The translations under genes and the position numbers were made by a program. The notes under the pieces were generated by a model, which was not told the origin of the DNA, did not search any database, and saw only the letters and a program-made list of their open reading frames with translations. From Posidonia oceanica (Eukaryota; Streptophyta; Magnoliopsida; Alismatales; Posidoniaceae), in the NCBI GenBank assembly GCA_037176725.1, contig JAZBRS010000050.1, positions 14,464,001-14,528,000 on the forward strand: a DNA stretch of 64,000 nucleotides. Direction: 5' to 3'. Each line of letters starts with the position of its first letter. Positions within the stretch are counted from its first letter, which is position 1. Of this stretch, positions 23,169 through 33,620 are shown in pieces.

Positions 23169-24520
23169 ATGAATTTGAGTGATATCCCACGACATGCTTT
23201 TCAGGTGGCCGTCTTCTCCTCTCCTTCTGACATGGTGCAGCTTCGGCTGGAGGCCATACCCAACCATTTGACGAACCTGTTGGTGCATGAGAAGGTACTC
23301 CCTGTTTTCATCTTTTCCGCATACTCTCATTCTCGTACTTCTGCTGATTTTTCTTTACTTTATAACCCCTATCTTCTGCCAACAATGATCAGGACTCGAA
23401 AGCCTATCAGTTGGACTGGGTTCAACAATTCCGCTCTTGGGCTTTTAAGAAGTACCGGGAACGCTTGGAGGAGGTTGGTCTCTGTCAGGCCCTTCGCTAG
23501 CTGCGGCAGCCTATTGACTGGAAGGCGCTCTTCGGCCTTTACGGGCTGTGGAACCCCTTGACTCATACGTTCTTTTCTTCTTCTGGGGAATTGACCATTC
23601 TCTTGGAGGAGGTGAGCGCCCTCCTAGGTACTCGGCATGCCGACCTATCCATTTACTGCAGGGATGCCTACCTTCTGCCAATCGGGGTGGTAGGTTCTTT
23701 CTCTCTCTTAAAGCGCATCTTCGGCTCTATTGTTGTGCTAGAGGACCTGGTGCTGGATGGCTGCATCAAACTCTTCTCTTTGTGGAAATTTTTCTGGAAA
23801 CAGCGTGACAGCATCCGCTTTGAGGCTTCTTGCTTGGAATGCATCTTCATTTTGATCGGGGGACTGGTGCTCTTCCCAAATGAAGCTCTGACTATTAGTG
23901 CCTACCACGCTGAGCTCATGTGCATCTGCGTGCGCAACCCGGAGAAGTGTTTGAGTCAGTCTGTTTTGGCTTTTACCATTCGGGGCTTATCCAGTGCCTG
24001 CCTCGGGGGGCCATTCTTTGGCTCACCGTTCCTAGTTCTGCGCTGGCTGGAGGAGCACTTTCTTCTGTCTGCTTTTGATGCTAGCCTTCCCTTAGAGGAG
24101 CTCATTCGCCTTTTATGTGCTTGCGAGGTCAAGTCCCAGATGGACTCCTTCAGTCCCCCCTCGTCTTTCAGGACAGTGTCTGACCCAGAGTATTTCTTGA
24201 CGCTGACTGGGGCGACCGAATTTGTGAGGTACAACCCTCAACGCTGCTTCTCGATGCTGGGGATTCCTCGGGCTATACCTCCCTTGCCACGCTTCTCTGA
24301 TATGATTCTTCCACGCTTGAGGGACACTCCTGGGGACATCATCCAGGTCTTCTATTAGGCTGGTACTTGGGATGGGAAGGGGCGAGACCGAGTCCTTTCT
24401 GCATGGGAGAACTCAAATGCGGACCGTGAAGCCATTTCCCTTGTAACTTATGACACTTGGTACGAGGGCGTGCGTCCTAAATTGTTCATTGAATTTCCTT
24501 CAAAAAGACAGAAGATGTAG
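23169..24520 (+). pseudogene. Type I PMD gene 1 of E2 (antisense to E2)
   Basis: Exon 1 is 23169-23294 (42 codons), the intron 23295-23392 (GT...AG, 98 bp) and exon 2 23393-24520. The same single-intron design occurs in the genes at 28920 and 4721. A weak TATA (TATATTA, 23074) lies 95 bp upstream of the ATG; AATAAA at 24544 is 24 bp after the stop. Two in-frame TAG codons (23498-23500 and 24356-24358) break it. PMD features: LWNPLTHTF, then ILLEEVSALLG, a CIFILIGGLVLFPNEA block and GPFFGSPFLVLRWLEEHF. Dyads sit upstream at 22920. PMD proteins are linked to silencing control in plants; this one's role is unknown. Confidence 0.75.
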
Positions 24521-24543
24521 TTAGAAATCTATCCCTTATCATC

Positions 24544-24549
24544 AATAAA
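24544..24549 (+). terminator. Candidate poly(A) signal of PMD gene 1
   Basis: AATAAA, 24 bp after the terminal stop codon. Confidence 0.5.
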
Positions 24550-24630
24550 ATTTATTTCGTCTCTTTGGTCCATATTCAATGAATTTGTATGAGAATATCA
24601 GAATTCAGAACACTTCCCTGAACTTAAAGT

Positions 24631-24778
24631 GTTGTACGCCCATTAATGGAGCGTCCAACGTTATACGCTGGAAATCCAGCGGCTAACGTTTTAACTCGCA
24701 AAACGTTGAACGCTAGCACTCACGCGTATAACACCTTTTCTTCCCGAGGCGTTGGACGCTAAGATTCACGCGTACAAC
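24631..24778. promoter_or_regulatory. E2-type dyad cluster upstream of second PMD gene
   Basis: Units at 24631-24659 (11-bp spacer), 24660-24687, 24705-24732 and 24751-24778 (10-bp spacers); the first two abut. A TATA-like TATAAAA follows near 24789, about 100 bp before the ATG at 24893. Confidence 0.8.
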
Positions 24779-24892
24779 GTTAAAAGGTATAAAACCCTCG
24801 TCCTACGCAACAGGCAGCTATCAGACTTCTTCCTCCCTTCTTCTCCGGTGACAGCGAGCAATCCGGCGAGCCTCTCCTTCACTCTGGCGATC

Positions 24893-27800
24893 ATGGAAAG
24901 GCGCATCTCTCACTTCTACATGAGGGCGGCGAAGTGGGCGCGAATCGGGCCCTCCCCCTTCGGCGAGGCAGCGGCTAGGGCTGTTGCCACGTGGGAGATG
25001 GTGGCGGGGGCGGCGGGATGCGCCGGTGTGCACGTGGCTGGCAGTGGCGTGGCTGGGGTGACGGTTCCGGGGGCTGTTGGGGTTGTTCCGGCAGCTCTGG
25101 TGCCTGGGTCGGTTTCTGCGGTGGCGGTGGGTGGGGCAGGTGCAGTGGAGGCTGGTGGTGGCGCGGCGATGCCTGGGGCGACGTTCGGTGGTGATCCCGT
25201 GGTTGCGGGGGCGGAGACGGGGGTTGCCGTGGGTGGTTCTACAGAGACCGAGGCGGTGGTGGGCGATGACGCCGTAGAGGTGGAGGTGACGGCCAGTGAG
25301 GCCACCGCGGGGGAGAGCTCCGGTTCCGGGGAGGCCGGAGAGACGATGGCAGAGGCAGTCCCCAGTGCGAGCACTTCCTTCAGCTTGGGGGATTCCGAGG
25401 AGATGGTCTCAGAGGCGAGACCTGAGGTCAGCCCAGACGAGGCGGGGCCCTCGGAGGTGCCCGAGGTGCGGCCAGTCGACCCCCTCCTTGCGCAGTTCGG
25501 GGAGGATGACAGCTGGTGGCGAAACATGGTGGACTTCGTCCGATGGGAGGCGGAGGGCGTCGCGAGGGATCCCCCGGACTACTGGCGGGAGCAGATCCCC
25601 AGCGACGAGGTGCAGGCGTCTGGACCACGTAGGGACGCGTCCCGATCAGAGTACACCACTGCCACACTAGCTTCCAGGGGGCAGGTATACATTTCTCATT
25701 CTTTTCTCCTTATTTTGGTAAATTATTTCATCCGGACTGATAATTTTCCTGCTTGCTTGTAGAGTCGAGCACCGGCCGTGACCCGCTGCTACTGGGGTCA
25801 GGTCCACCGGTCCTACGCCTTGTTGGCTTCTTTCCAGTAGGAGCGTCTAGATCGGATGGGATTTGGACATTTCTTGTCCATCCCGGACTTTCCCCTCCGC
25901 CTGATGTTTCTGGAGGCGGTTGCAGAGCAGTGGAGCTTTCGGACGAGCTCGATCGTTACTCGGGCAGGTGAGTTTGTCCTCTCACTTGAGGACATGGCGC
26001 GGTTGACTGGTCTCCGGGTTACGGGTAGACCAGTGACAGGGAGAGTGCGCCCGAGCTACTCAGTTTTGATGCAGGAGCTCGTGGGACGCTAGTTAGCCAT
26101 GAGCGGGGAGCAGCTCGTGGTGATTACTTCTGCGGTCCGCCGGGTGAGTGAGCTGGCGAAGACAGTCGACGGACCAGGTGTGGAGGCTGACCAGCAGCTG
26201 TGGGCCTTCCTCTTGGTGCTGTTCGGGGAGGTGCTCTTCTCGCACTCCTCCTTGAAGCTCTCGGCGTGGTTCCTTCCCCTTCTGGCGGACCTGGAGCGTG
26301 TGGGAGAGTATGCCTGGGGTGCGGCGAGCTTGGCACACCTGTACTCCACCCTGTTCCGCTTCACCGATGGCAGTTCTCGGCAGCTGGGTGGGAACCTGCC
26401 CTTCCTTCAGGTAAATCTGCATATTTAAGCTTATATTGAATATTATATTCTTGCTGACAGCTTTCTTATTTTGTGTGCAGATGTGGGTGTGGGACCACAT
26501 TGCCTTTCTGCGCCCTGCCCCTCCTCCGGTTCCTCCTACCGGTGTCCCCTTTCCCCGAGGACTATTTTGGGCTGCTGCTGAGCAGGCCCTCGAGCCTGCT
26601 GATGACAACCGCTATGTCGGTCGTCTACTTTTTGAGCTCCTTGTCCCGGCTTAGGTAACTTGCTTCTTTTAATTTCAGCTTCTGTTTATTTGTTCATGCT
26701 GCTTGTTGACATATATTGCTCTTTTCAGGTGGTGTGGCGTCCCTATGCTGAGGGAGAGCATGCGGACGTCCTTGAGATTGCCCGTGATCGGGTCATTTTT
26801 GATTGGGATGTATGCATCCACTGCTGGAACCAGTACCACTTCCAGCAGATCAGCAGGACTGTACGACAGCTAGGGCGCCGGGCCTTCACCTCCTCCTCAC
26901 CGAGTTTGGCGAGAGACACGCGGCGGGGGTAGCTGTGCTCGCCACTGGGTGGACATCTACAGCCCCCAGCTTCTGGACTGGGCCTGTCGTGGTTCCCCTG
27001 CTCCGACGGATGCTACAGAGGAGGACGAGGTGGACTGGGCTGCGTGGATAGACTGGGAGTTTTCCTCTCTGATGATTTTCCACCGGTCCCACTTCCTTGG
27101 GCGCGGGAACCTTCCTTTGGGGGACATAGATCCTGGGGAGGCAGTGGTTTTCCGTGCAGCTCTATTGGAGGAGGTTCAGTCTTCTCACACCCAGCTAGAG
27201 ATAGCGGTGAGCTTTTAAATTTCATTTTGTATATTGTTAATTCAATTTGGCTAACTGGCTTTCTTTCTTTTGCAGCTCAAGACGGCCGATGAGCGGGCCC
27301 AGCAGGAGCACCACTTGACCCAGCAGCTCTCCACTCTGACCGGGGAGATTAACCGTCTACGGGCCTCTAGTTCTCAGGTATTTTTTCACAATTAGCTTTT
27401 GTAGTTTGGCTATGATTGTGACTTGACTTGAATCTTCCTTTTCAGCCTTCGACCAGCAGTGCTCTACCTCCGAACCGCTCAGAGGAGATCTCCCATCTCC
27501 AGGAGAAGGTAAATATGCTTTCATTTTGTTTCTGCTTTTGAAATCCCCTTGGTCCTGACGCCATTACTTGCAGGTCGCTTATCTAGAGGGCGAGCTGACG
27601 GAGCAGGCTGGTGACTTCATAGCCGCCAGCTCTGTCGGGAGGTTAGAGGAGCTAGAGGGGACAGTCGTTGCTAAGAGTGCTTGGATGCAGGAGTTGGAGC
27701 AGCAGGTGGCTGATAGGGATGCTGAGATTGCCCGGTCTCAGGCGGTATGATTTAATTCGATGCTTCTTTATGTCCTCTATGTCCTTGCTTGTATTTGACA

Positions 27801-28092
27801 TTTGGATTGTTTCCCTCCTCAGAGCATGGCGGAGACTATCTCCCAGTTTGAGTTTGAGCTGGGGCACTACCGGAGGTTTGCCTTTACTACCGGTGTTAGG
27901 CTCGGGGTGTCTGTTCCTCCTGTGTCGAGCCACCGGTCGGGTAGCCATTCTCGGTCTGTTTCCAGGGCCCTGTCAGGCGCTTTAGTTCGACAGTCGCCTC
28001 GTCCCCCTACTGCCCCTTCTCTGGCTCCTGCTCCAGCTCCTGCTCTGGCTCCTGCTCTAGCTCCTAAGGGTGAGGGAGAGAGTGCTCCCTAG
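24893..28092 (+). pseudogene. Type II PMD gene of E2 (antisense to E2), eight exons
   Basis: Exons inferred from GT/AG and phase: 24893-25684, 25763-26410, 26481-26654, 26729-27206, 27276-27377, 27446-27508, 27574-27744 and 27823-28092. Exon 1 is GC-rich and encodes an Ala/Gly/Val-rich tail. Exon 2 holds the PMD core (GFGHFLSIPDFPLRLMFLE, then LSLEDMARLTGLRVTGRPV). Exon 4 has WRPYAEGEHAD, shared with 9758-9291. Exons 5-7 look coiled-coil. Breaks: TAG at 25838, 26090 and 26652 and a frameshift between 26880 and 26945. The intron set matches the type II gene at 1-4163 except that the latter has an extra large first intron. Function unknown. Confidence 0.75.
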
Positions 28093-28571
28093 CTTTTGTA
28101 CTTTAGGGGTATGCCCCGGTGACTTTGTAGAACAATTGTATATTTTGAAATGATATATATTTCTGCACACTTAGTAAACTTGTCAAATACTTCTTTTAAA
28201 TTACCTTTCTCAAAGCTAAAGTGAGCTTAAGTGACCAATATAGTAAAATAATGGCCCTTAATTCAAATTAATTTGAAACCAGCATATTCAAGTGAGATAG
28301 TATGTAAGTGACATAGTTATAAGGAAAGATTTCACCTGAAAGTTTAAGAATTGAATTTTGAAGTCATCGTCGTCTTAACGAGCCATTAACTTGATGAAAC
28401 AAGCAACCGGAGATTCTGACTAGCCCGGATGTCCAAAAAATATGAAACCAACACTCGCACGTGTATTTCAACTTAGTTAAGCCTCTGGAATGGGCAAAAC
28501 GGGCACATGCAACCCAATCATGGCTCAGGGGGCGATCCAGCCAAGTTTAGTGACTTAAGTACTGATAAAAC
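28093..28571. other. Spacer between PMD genes 2 and 3
   Basis: AT-rich spacer with no ORF or repeat that I can support. TATTTTGAAATG-type sequence just after 28092 may hold the 3' end of gene 2. Confidence 0.4.
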
Positions 28572-28702
28572 GTTATACACCTCATCTGCTGCGGCCAACG
28601 TTATCCGCTTTAACTTCTGCGTCCAATGCCGGTAGCTACTCTAAACGTTATACGCTTAAAATGGCGCGGCTAACGTTAGACGCGCACCATCTCACGTACA
28701 AC
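28572..28702. promoter_or_regulatory. E2-type dyad cluster upstream of third PMD gene
   Basis: Two abutting pairs: 28572-28599 with 28600-28627, and 28647-28674 with 28675-28702. All spacers are 10 bp. They lie 113-243 bp upstream of the TATA box. Confidence 0.8.
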
Positions 28703-28814
28703 GAAGCGAGCCCAGAAACTTTTCTTTCCTTTCCTGTTCCTGGCTAATCTTTCGAAATGCTTGCGAAATGTTCTCAATGTCTGCGTGAAAGATTTTCGAC
28801 GACTTTCCTGTGCT

Positions 28815-28821
28815 TATAAAA
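28815..28821 (+). promoter_or_regulatory. TATA box of PMD gene 3
   Basis: TATAAAA, 99 bp upstream of the ATG at 28920, a normal plant core-promoter distance. Confidence 0.65.
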
Positions 28822-28919
28822 GCTTGGCCACCCCTTTGATTTTCATACATACTTGCTTCTTTTCCTTTCCACTGATTTCTTTCTTATTTTTGCTTCTTCC
28901 TTTCCTCTCTTTTGCTTTC

Positions 28920-30259
28920 ATGGCTTCTAGCTCAGTCCCCAATGTCTTCATGCACAACAAGAAGGGGGTTGTAAAACCTTTGGAAGAGATTGAAGGGCAT
29001 ATGATGTCCCTTATCAAGACGGGGAAGGTATAATCTTCTTCATTGGTCCCTTCACACTCCTTTGTTCCTCATGCCTCTGAATTTCTTTGTAGGAAATCCT
29101 CAACTTCACCAAGACACCTTGCTTTGACAATGATTTCCCCTACTACTCCACTTGGGTGAAGGATTTTGTGCTCTGGGCTCAAGAGAGGAAATCTATTTTG
29201 GCCCGTATGTGCTTTGATGGACTTCTGGATTTATTGGGCACAAACTTGGATTGGCCCTTGCTTCACGCCTCATGCGCCTTCTGGAGTCCTGAGACTCATA
29301 CTTTCTTCTTTGGGGGTTGTGCGGCGACAATCCTAGTAGTGGACGTTCACGGCCTGCTTGGTGTAACTCAGATTGGAGTGGCCCGGCCAGATATTGACTT
29401 CCCATTGCTATACGGAACAGCGGATATGCAAACATATATAGACCATATCTTCATCCTTCCGCCTACCTTCCTAGTGATCAGAGGTCGCAGACTCAACTTG
29501 GTGCATTTGTACTTCAGTTTCCGGCGGATTGAGGAATGTGCCTCTCAGGATCAGCTGTTGGTGTGTCTGCATTTACTAATTGGAGGCCTCACTTTATTTG
29601 TCACCAAGGATTTCTCCTTGGATGTCTACCATACTGAGTTCTTGATAGGCCATACTAAGCATTTCTGGCGCTCTCCTTCAGTGGCCATTCTTGCCGCCAC
29701 ATATCTTGGCCTGACCAGCGTTTCCACCGGAGGGGATTTTGTAGGCTCTCCTTTCCTTCTTTCCAAGTGGCTACAGGTCCATTTCCCGAGACTTGGGCCC
29801 GTGAAGACAGATTTGATTGAGGAAAGGGTTTGCTCTTTATCTGCTGCCCCCATTGATATTTCCGCGCCTTCCACGTCCCTTTCTCATAAGCAACAGGCAC
29901 GAGGTTCTTCAGTTGAGTTGGAGCTGATAGGGCCCACCCACTTTGCAGTTTACAACTCTCATCGTTGCTTCGAAATGGTGGGGCAGAAGAAAGGGGTGCC
30001 GCCTCGGCTGAGCTTTATTCCTCGTATTCGGGTTCGGGAGCGCAGTTTTCCATCTGATGCGGTAATGGTGTACTATATTCGGGCTCTCTGGTCGTCTTTG
30101 GACCGCCATGATGATTCAGAGGGGCCATCAACTACTCCTTGCTGCCTATCACGGGAGGATGCGCACTGGAAGTGGTATTCAAAGCTACTGCCCAAACCCG
30201 AGGAGTGGGTTGAAGTGACGGGCGTGCTGCGCAGAAAAAGGAAGAAGATGGTTAGATAG
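28920..30259 (+). CDS. Type I PMD protein, intact, antisense in E2
   Basis: Exon 1 is 28920-29027 (36 codons), the intron 29028-29092 (GT...AG, 65 bp) and exon 2 29093-30259; together 424 residues with no stop or frameshift. Layout: a short N-terminus, then CFDGLLDLLG and WPLLHASCAFWSPETHTF, a VVDVHGLLGV helix, LLIGGLTLFVTKDFSLDVYH, the type I marker GGDFVGSPFLLSKWL, a Ser-rich linker, an FAVYNSHRCFEM block, and a basic C-terminus (RRKRKKM) that could be a nuclear signal. It has its own TATA box and four upstream dyads. All other long genes of E2 and its neighbours carry stops, so intactness here is notable. The family links PMD proteins to silencing and transcription; DNA binding is inference only. 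Homologous to 23169-24520 and 4721-6079. Confidence 0.8.
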
Positions 30260-30445
30260 GCAATTATTGTAATTTTTATTTTTGGGGGCCATGTATCTTT
30301 TCAAGGGAATTAATATATATATTTCATTTTTCATCCTTGTTCATGTGTTTTGGATTGTTTTGAGTTCAGAAATACTCCCTGGTGGCTTTGATATTTGATC
30401 AAAGGCCTTCTGTCCAAAATCTGCAGTTTAAGTCACAGTTAAAAC

Positions 30446-30572
30446 GTAAGACGCTTAAACTGGCACTTATAACGTAAGACGCAGAAGATCAGGCGTCCAA
30501 CATCCCTCTGTTGATCGTTATACGCTTCAGACGGCGCGTCTAACGTTGGATGCTAATACTTGCTCGTTTAAC
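30446..30572. promoter_or_regulatory. E2-type dyad cluster without a downstream gene
   Basis: Two abutting pairs: 30446-30473 with 30474-30501, and 30517-30544 with 30545-30572, all with 10-bp spacers. No PMD gene follows on the plus strand, so this may be the promoter of a lost gene. Confidence 0.75.
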
Positions 30573-32059
30573 ACCCCTGAACTGCTTTCCTGCATTACCT
30601 TCGCAAATTTGTTAGTCCATCTAGGGGTATGATTGCCCCTAGTCCAATGTGCCTTCTGGAAACTCAGAAACATTTTTAACATTGTGAAATCAGCATGTTC
30701 ACAAAGCACTTGGTAACAATCTATATACAATGCATACTTTAAGCAAACCTAATGCTATGAATGGGAAAGAAGTTTTAATGCAATGGAGAAACTTAGGTTT
30801 TGAATAACAAGTATGGGCCTCAGCTTTGTTGTCTAAAGATAATATGCCAAATGAGGGACTGTCTCTTCTTGAGATCCCAGTCTTAGCTCGTAGGCGAATA
30901 CCAAGCGACCGTCCTGAATAGGAGGGGTCGAGTACGACGCGGAGTTATAAAATGTCCTAGATTTCGCATCATTGGCCTTGCTTTGTTATCGGTTTCATGA
31001 GATGATGTTGGTTGGGTAAATTTTACCTTATTCACTATTTTTGGATTTTTGATTTTTGATTTTTGTTTGTTTTTTGATTTGATCATTTTTTTAGATTTTT
31101 GACTTTATCATTTTTTTGGATTTTTGATTTTTGATTTTTTTTGGATTTTTGATTTTATCATTTTTTTGATTTTTGATTTTATGGGAGATAAAGAATCCTC
31201 CGGGAAGTTGGGAAACTAGGGACCTCATGGTTGGAAAACCTTGACAGTTCGGTCCCTTGTGCATCCTAGAGTCAAAAGATACCTCGGGCTTATTTTGGCA
31301 CCTAACTGCCCCTAGACCTAGGCCTCTACCTCTTGCCTCTTAGTGTTTAGTGCAGGATGTGAGTAGAAGGAAAGTCCATGCCCTATCCTAAGATGTCGGC
31401 TAAAGATTTGAAGCCTATACCCCTCCTAGTTCAAGGTTGATTTCTACTGCGCTTAGTATTTCCCAGCTTTTCTGTTTTTGACTCTTGGACAGCTTCTTTG
31501 CTGCCGTCTTTTCCACTCTCTTTCTTTTCCTTGCACATGGACAGTTTCTTTGCTGCTTTCTTTTCTGACCTTTTTGCTTTCTTTTCTGGGTACTTTGGCA
31601 AGTAGTCTCACCCCTTCTGAGTGCTCGGTTAATGGATACTCGTTCCTTGACGAAACGAGACACTCTTTCATTTGTTACACTCCCCTCTTTTCTGCGCTTC
31701 TAGGTTTTGGCCTTAGATGCCTACCCAATTTGTACTAAGGTAACGTGCCTGACTTAAGGGATGTGTGTGGACTTGTTATTTATGAACTGGGAGGGGGCTC
31801 CTTATGATTTGCCTCTATCTCAGTGTGGGACCATTTCCTTTCCTTCTCCCACAAGGTGTTTGTGGGGTGAGGCTAAGGCAAGATTTCTAGGCTTCAACAG
31901 TAGAGGGCCCTCGAGCACGGGTAGTCTAATGGCTCAGTGTGCATATCAAGGGTAGTACCTTTTGAGGTGTAGTGCATTCCAGGGGTATTCAAGCCTAGTG
32001 CCATCCTCTCTGGCCAAACAGTAGGCATTACCCGGATATGCCTCAACCACCAAGTATGG
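30573..32059. other. E2 non-coding stretch between pol and the PMD genes
   Basis: Contains a T-rich simple repeat (about 31025-31180, units of GATTTTTGATTTTT) and otherwise unique sequence with no supported gene. In E2 orientation it is the start of the region 3' of pol. Confidence 0.5.
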
Positions 32060-33620
32060 TCATTCCCAATTTGGTCTCAGTTTCCCATGCTTGCGAGGAA
32101 GGATTTCTTTAAGCACCCATTCAACAATATTGAATTTACGTTCAATTACTTTCTTCTTATATGCTCTTGCAAGTCGTTCTTGGTAGAGGCGTGCATGCTC
32201 AGCTGCATGCAACCGCTTCTCATTTAGCAAATCCAACTGTAGACTTAATAATTGCCTCTTATCCTCAGCAGTTATCTCATTGTCAAGTTGTATCCTGGAT
32301 GAGGGGATCATGACCTCAAATGGGACTACTGTCTCCATACCATAAGTAAGCGCAAACGGGGTTTGGCCCGTAGGCGTTCTTATGGAGATTCGATAGGCCC
32401 ACAAGGTATCAATTAGCTTATCTGTCTAGTCATGTCCCTTGGCTCCTACCGTTTGCTTAAGGATTTGGATTAACGTTTTATTAGTAGCTTTAGCTTGCCC
32501 GTTACCTTGCGGGTAATAGGGCGATGAATGATGCAAATCGATCTTAAACTTCTTACAGAGCTTTTTGAAGTCTTGGGATACGAAGATTGCGCCATTGTCT
32601 GCTACCAATTTCTTTGGGATCCCGAACCTTGAGACGATATTCTTCCGCACGAACTTGCAAAGATTTGAAGCTTTGATTTCAGTGAACGCTTCCGCTTCAA
32701 CCCATTTGGTGAAGTACTCAGTGGCTATGAGGATGAACCTATTCTGCTTTTCAGTGTCGAATGGTCCGACGACATCAAATGCCCACATAGAGAAGGGCCA
32801 CACCGCTTGAGTCGGATTCAACTCTGATGCTGGTGCATGTATTCAGTCTGCATGGATCTGGCACTGCTTACACCTTCTCACTTTCTTTGTGCAATCTGCC
32901 TCCATTGTGGGCCAGTAGTATCCTTTACGCAATATCATTTTTGCCATGAATTGAGAACTGATGTGTCCTCCACATATGCCTTCATGTATTTCTCCGATGA
33001 TAACTTCAACCTCCTCGTAAGTGACACAGCGCAGCTCTATCCCGTTGAAGGACCTTTTGAAAAGGACCCTGGCTCTCATGAAGTATCTTATAGCCATCCT
33101 CCGAATTGCCTCCTTGTCTTGTGAAGTTGCGTAGTCGGGGAAGATCCTGTCCTGAATGTAGTTCTGGATGTCAAAGAACCATGGGTTCCCGTCATCCTCT
33201 ATGTTGTAGCAAACTCCAAACATGCCTACTCTTGATTCCCCAACTTTTTGTCTAAGCTCCACGGCCCATGGCTCAGTTGAGTCAATGGCAGGTATCCCGT
33301 GTTGCTGAACCATTATTGTTTGCTCCCGGATGTTGATGGGGAACTCGATTGAGGAAGCCAGCGAAGCAAGAGCATCCGCTAGTAGGTTATGACTTTGGAG
33401 GGTGTGGACGTACACCACTTGCTGAAACCGTGCCAATAGGAGGCATGCAATGCCCTTGTATTCTTCTAGCCTTGGGTTGAGGGTTCTATATTTGTTCAGA
33501 ATTTGTCTTAGAACCAATTGGGAGTCTCCGATGAGTTTCAACTGCTTTGCCCCTACCTCCAGTGCTAGGCGTAGTCTGAGGATCAAGGCCTCGTATTCTG
33601 CGACATTATTGGTATTTGCG
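32060..33620 (-). pseudogene. E2 pol, 3' half: second RNase H and integrase
   Basis: Minus strand. The end of the second RNase H lies at 33586-33300 (GDSQLVLRQI, LLADALASL); two RNase H domains are typical of the Tat lineage. Then come the integrase zinc-binding segment (about 32990-32850, ending CKQCQIH) and the integrase core 32821-32426 with FDVVGPF and VADNGAIF. The third catalytic residue is missing: at 32491-32489 the expected Glu codon is AAA (Lys), a G-to-A change. A TAG interrupts the frame at about 32427-32425, followed by the C-terminal part to 32060 (YGMETVVPFEV). The enzyme would insert element cDNA; this copy should be inactive. Confidence 0.85.

Noticed and set aside
25296..25670. 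Alternative-frame ORFs inside exon 1 of the type II PMD gene
   Set aside because: Result of high GC content; only the frame starting at 24893 continues in phase into the PMD exon.
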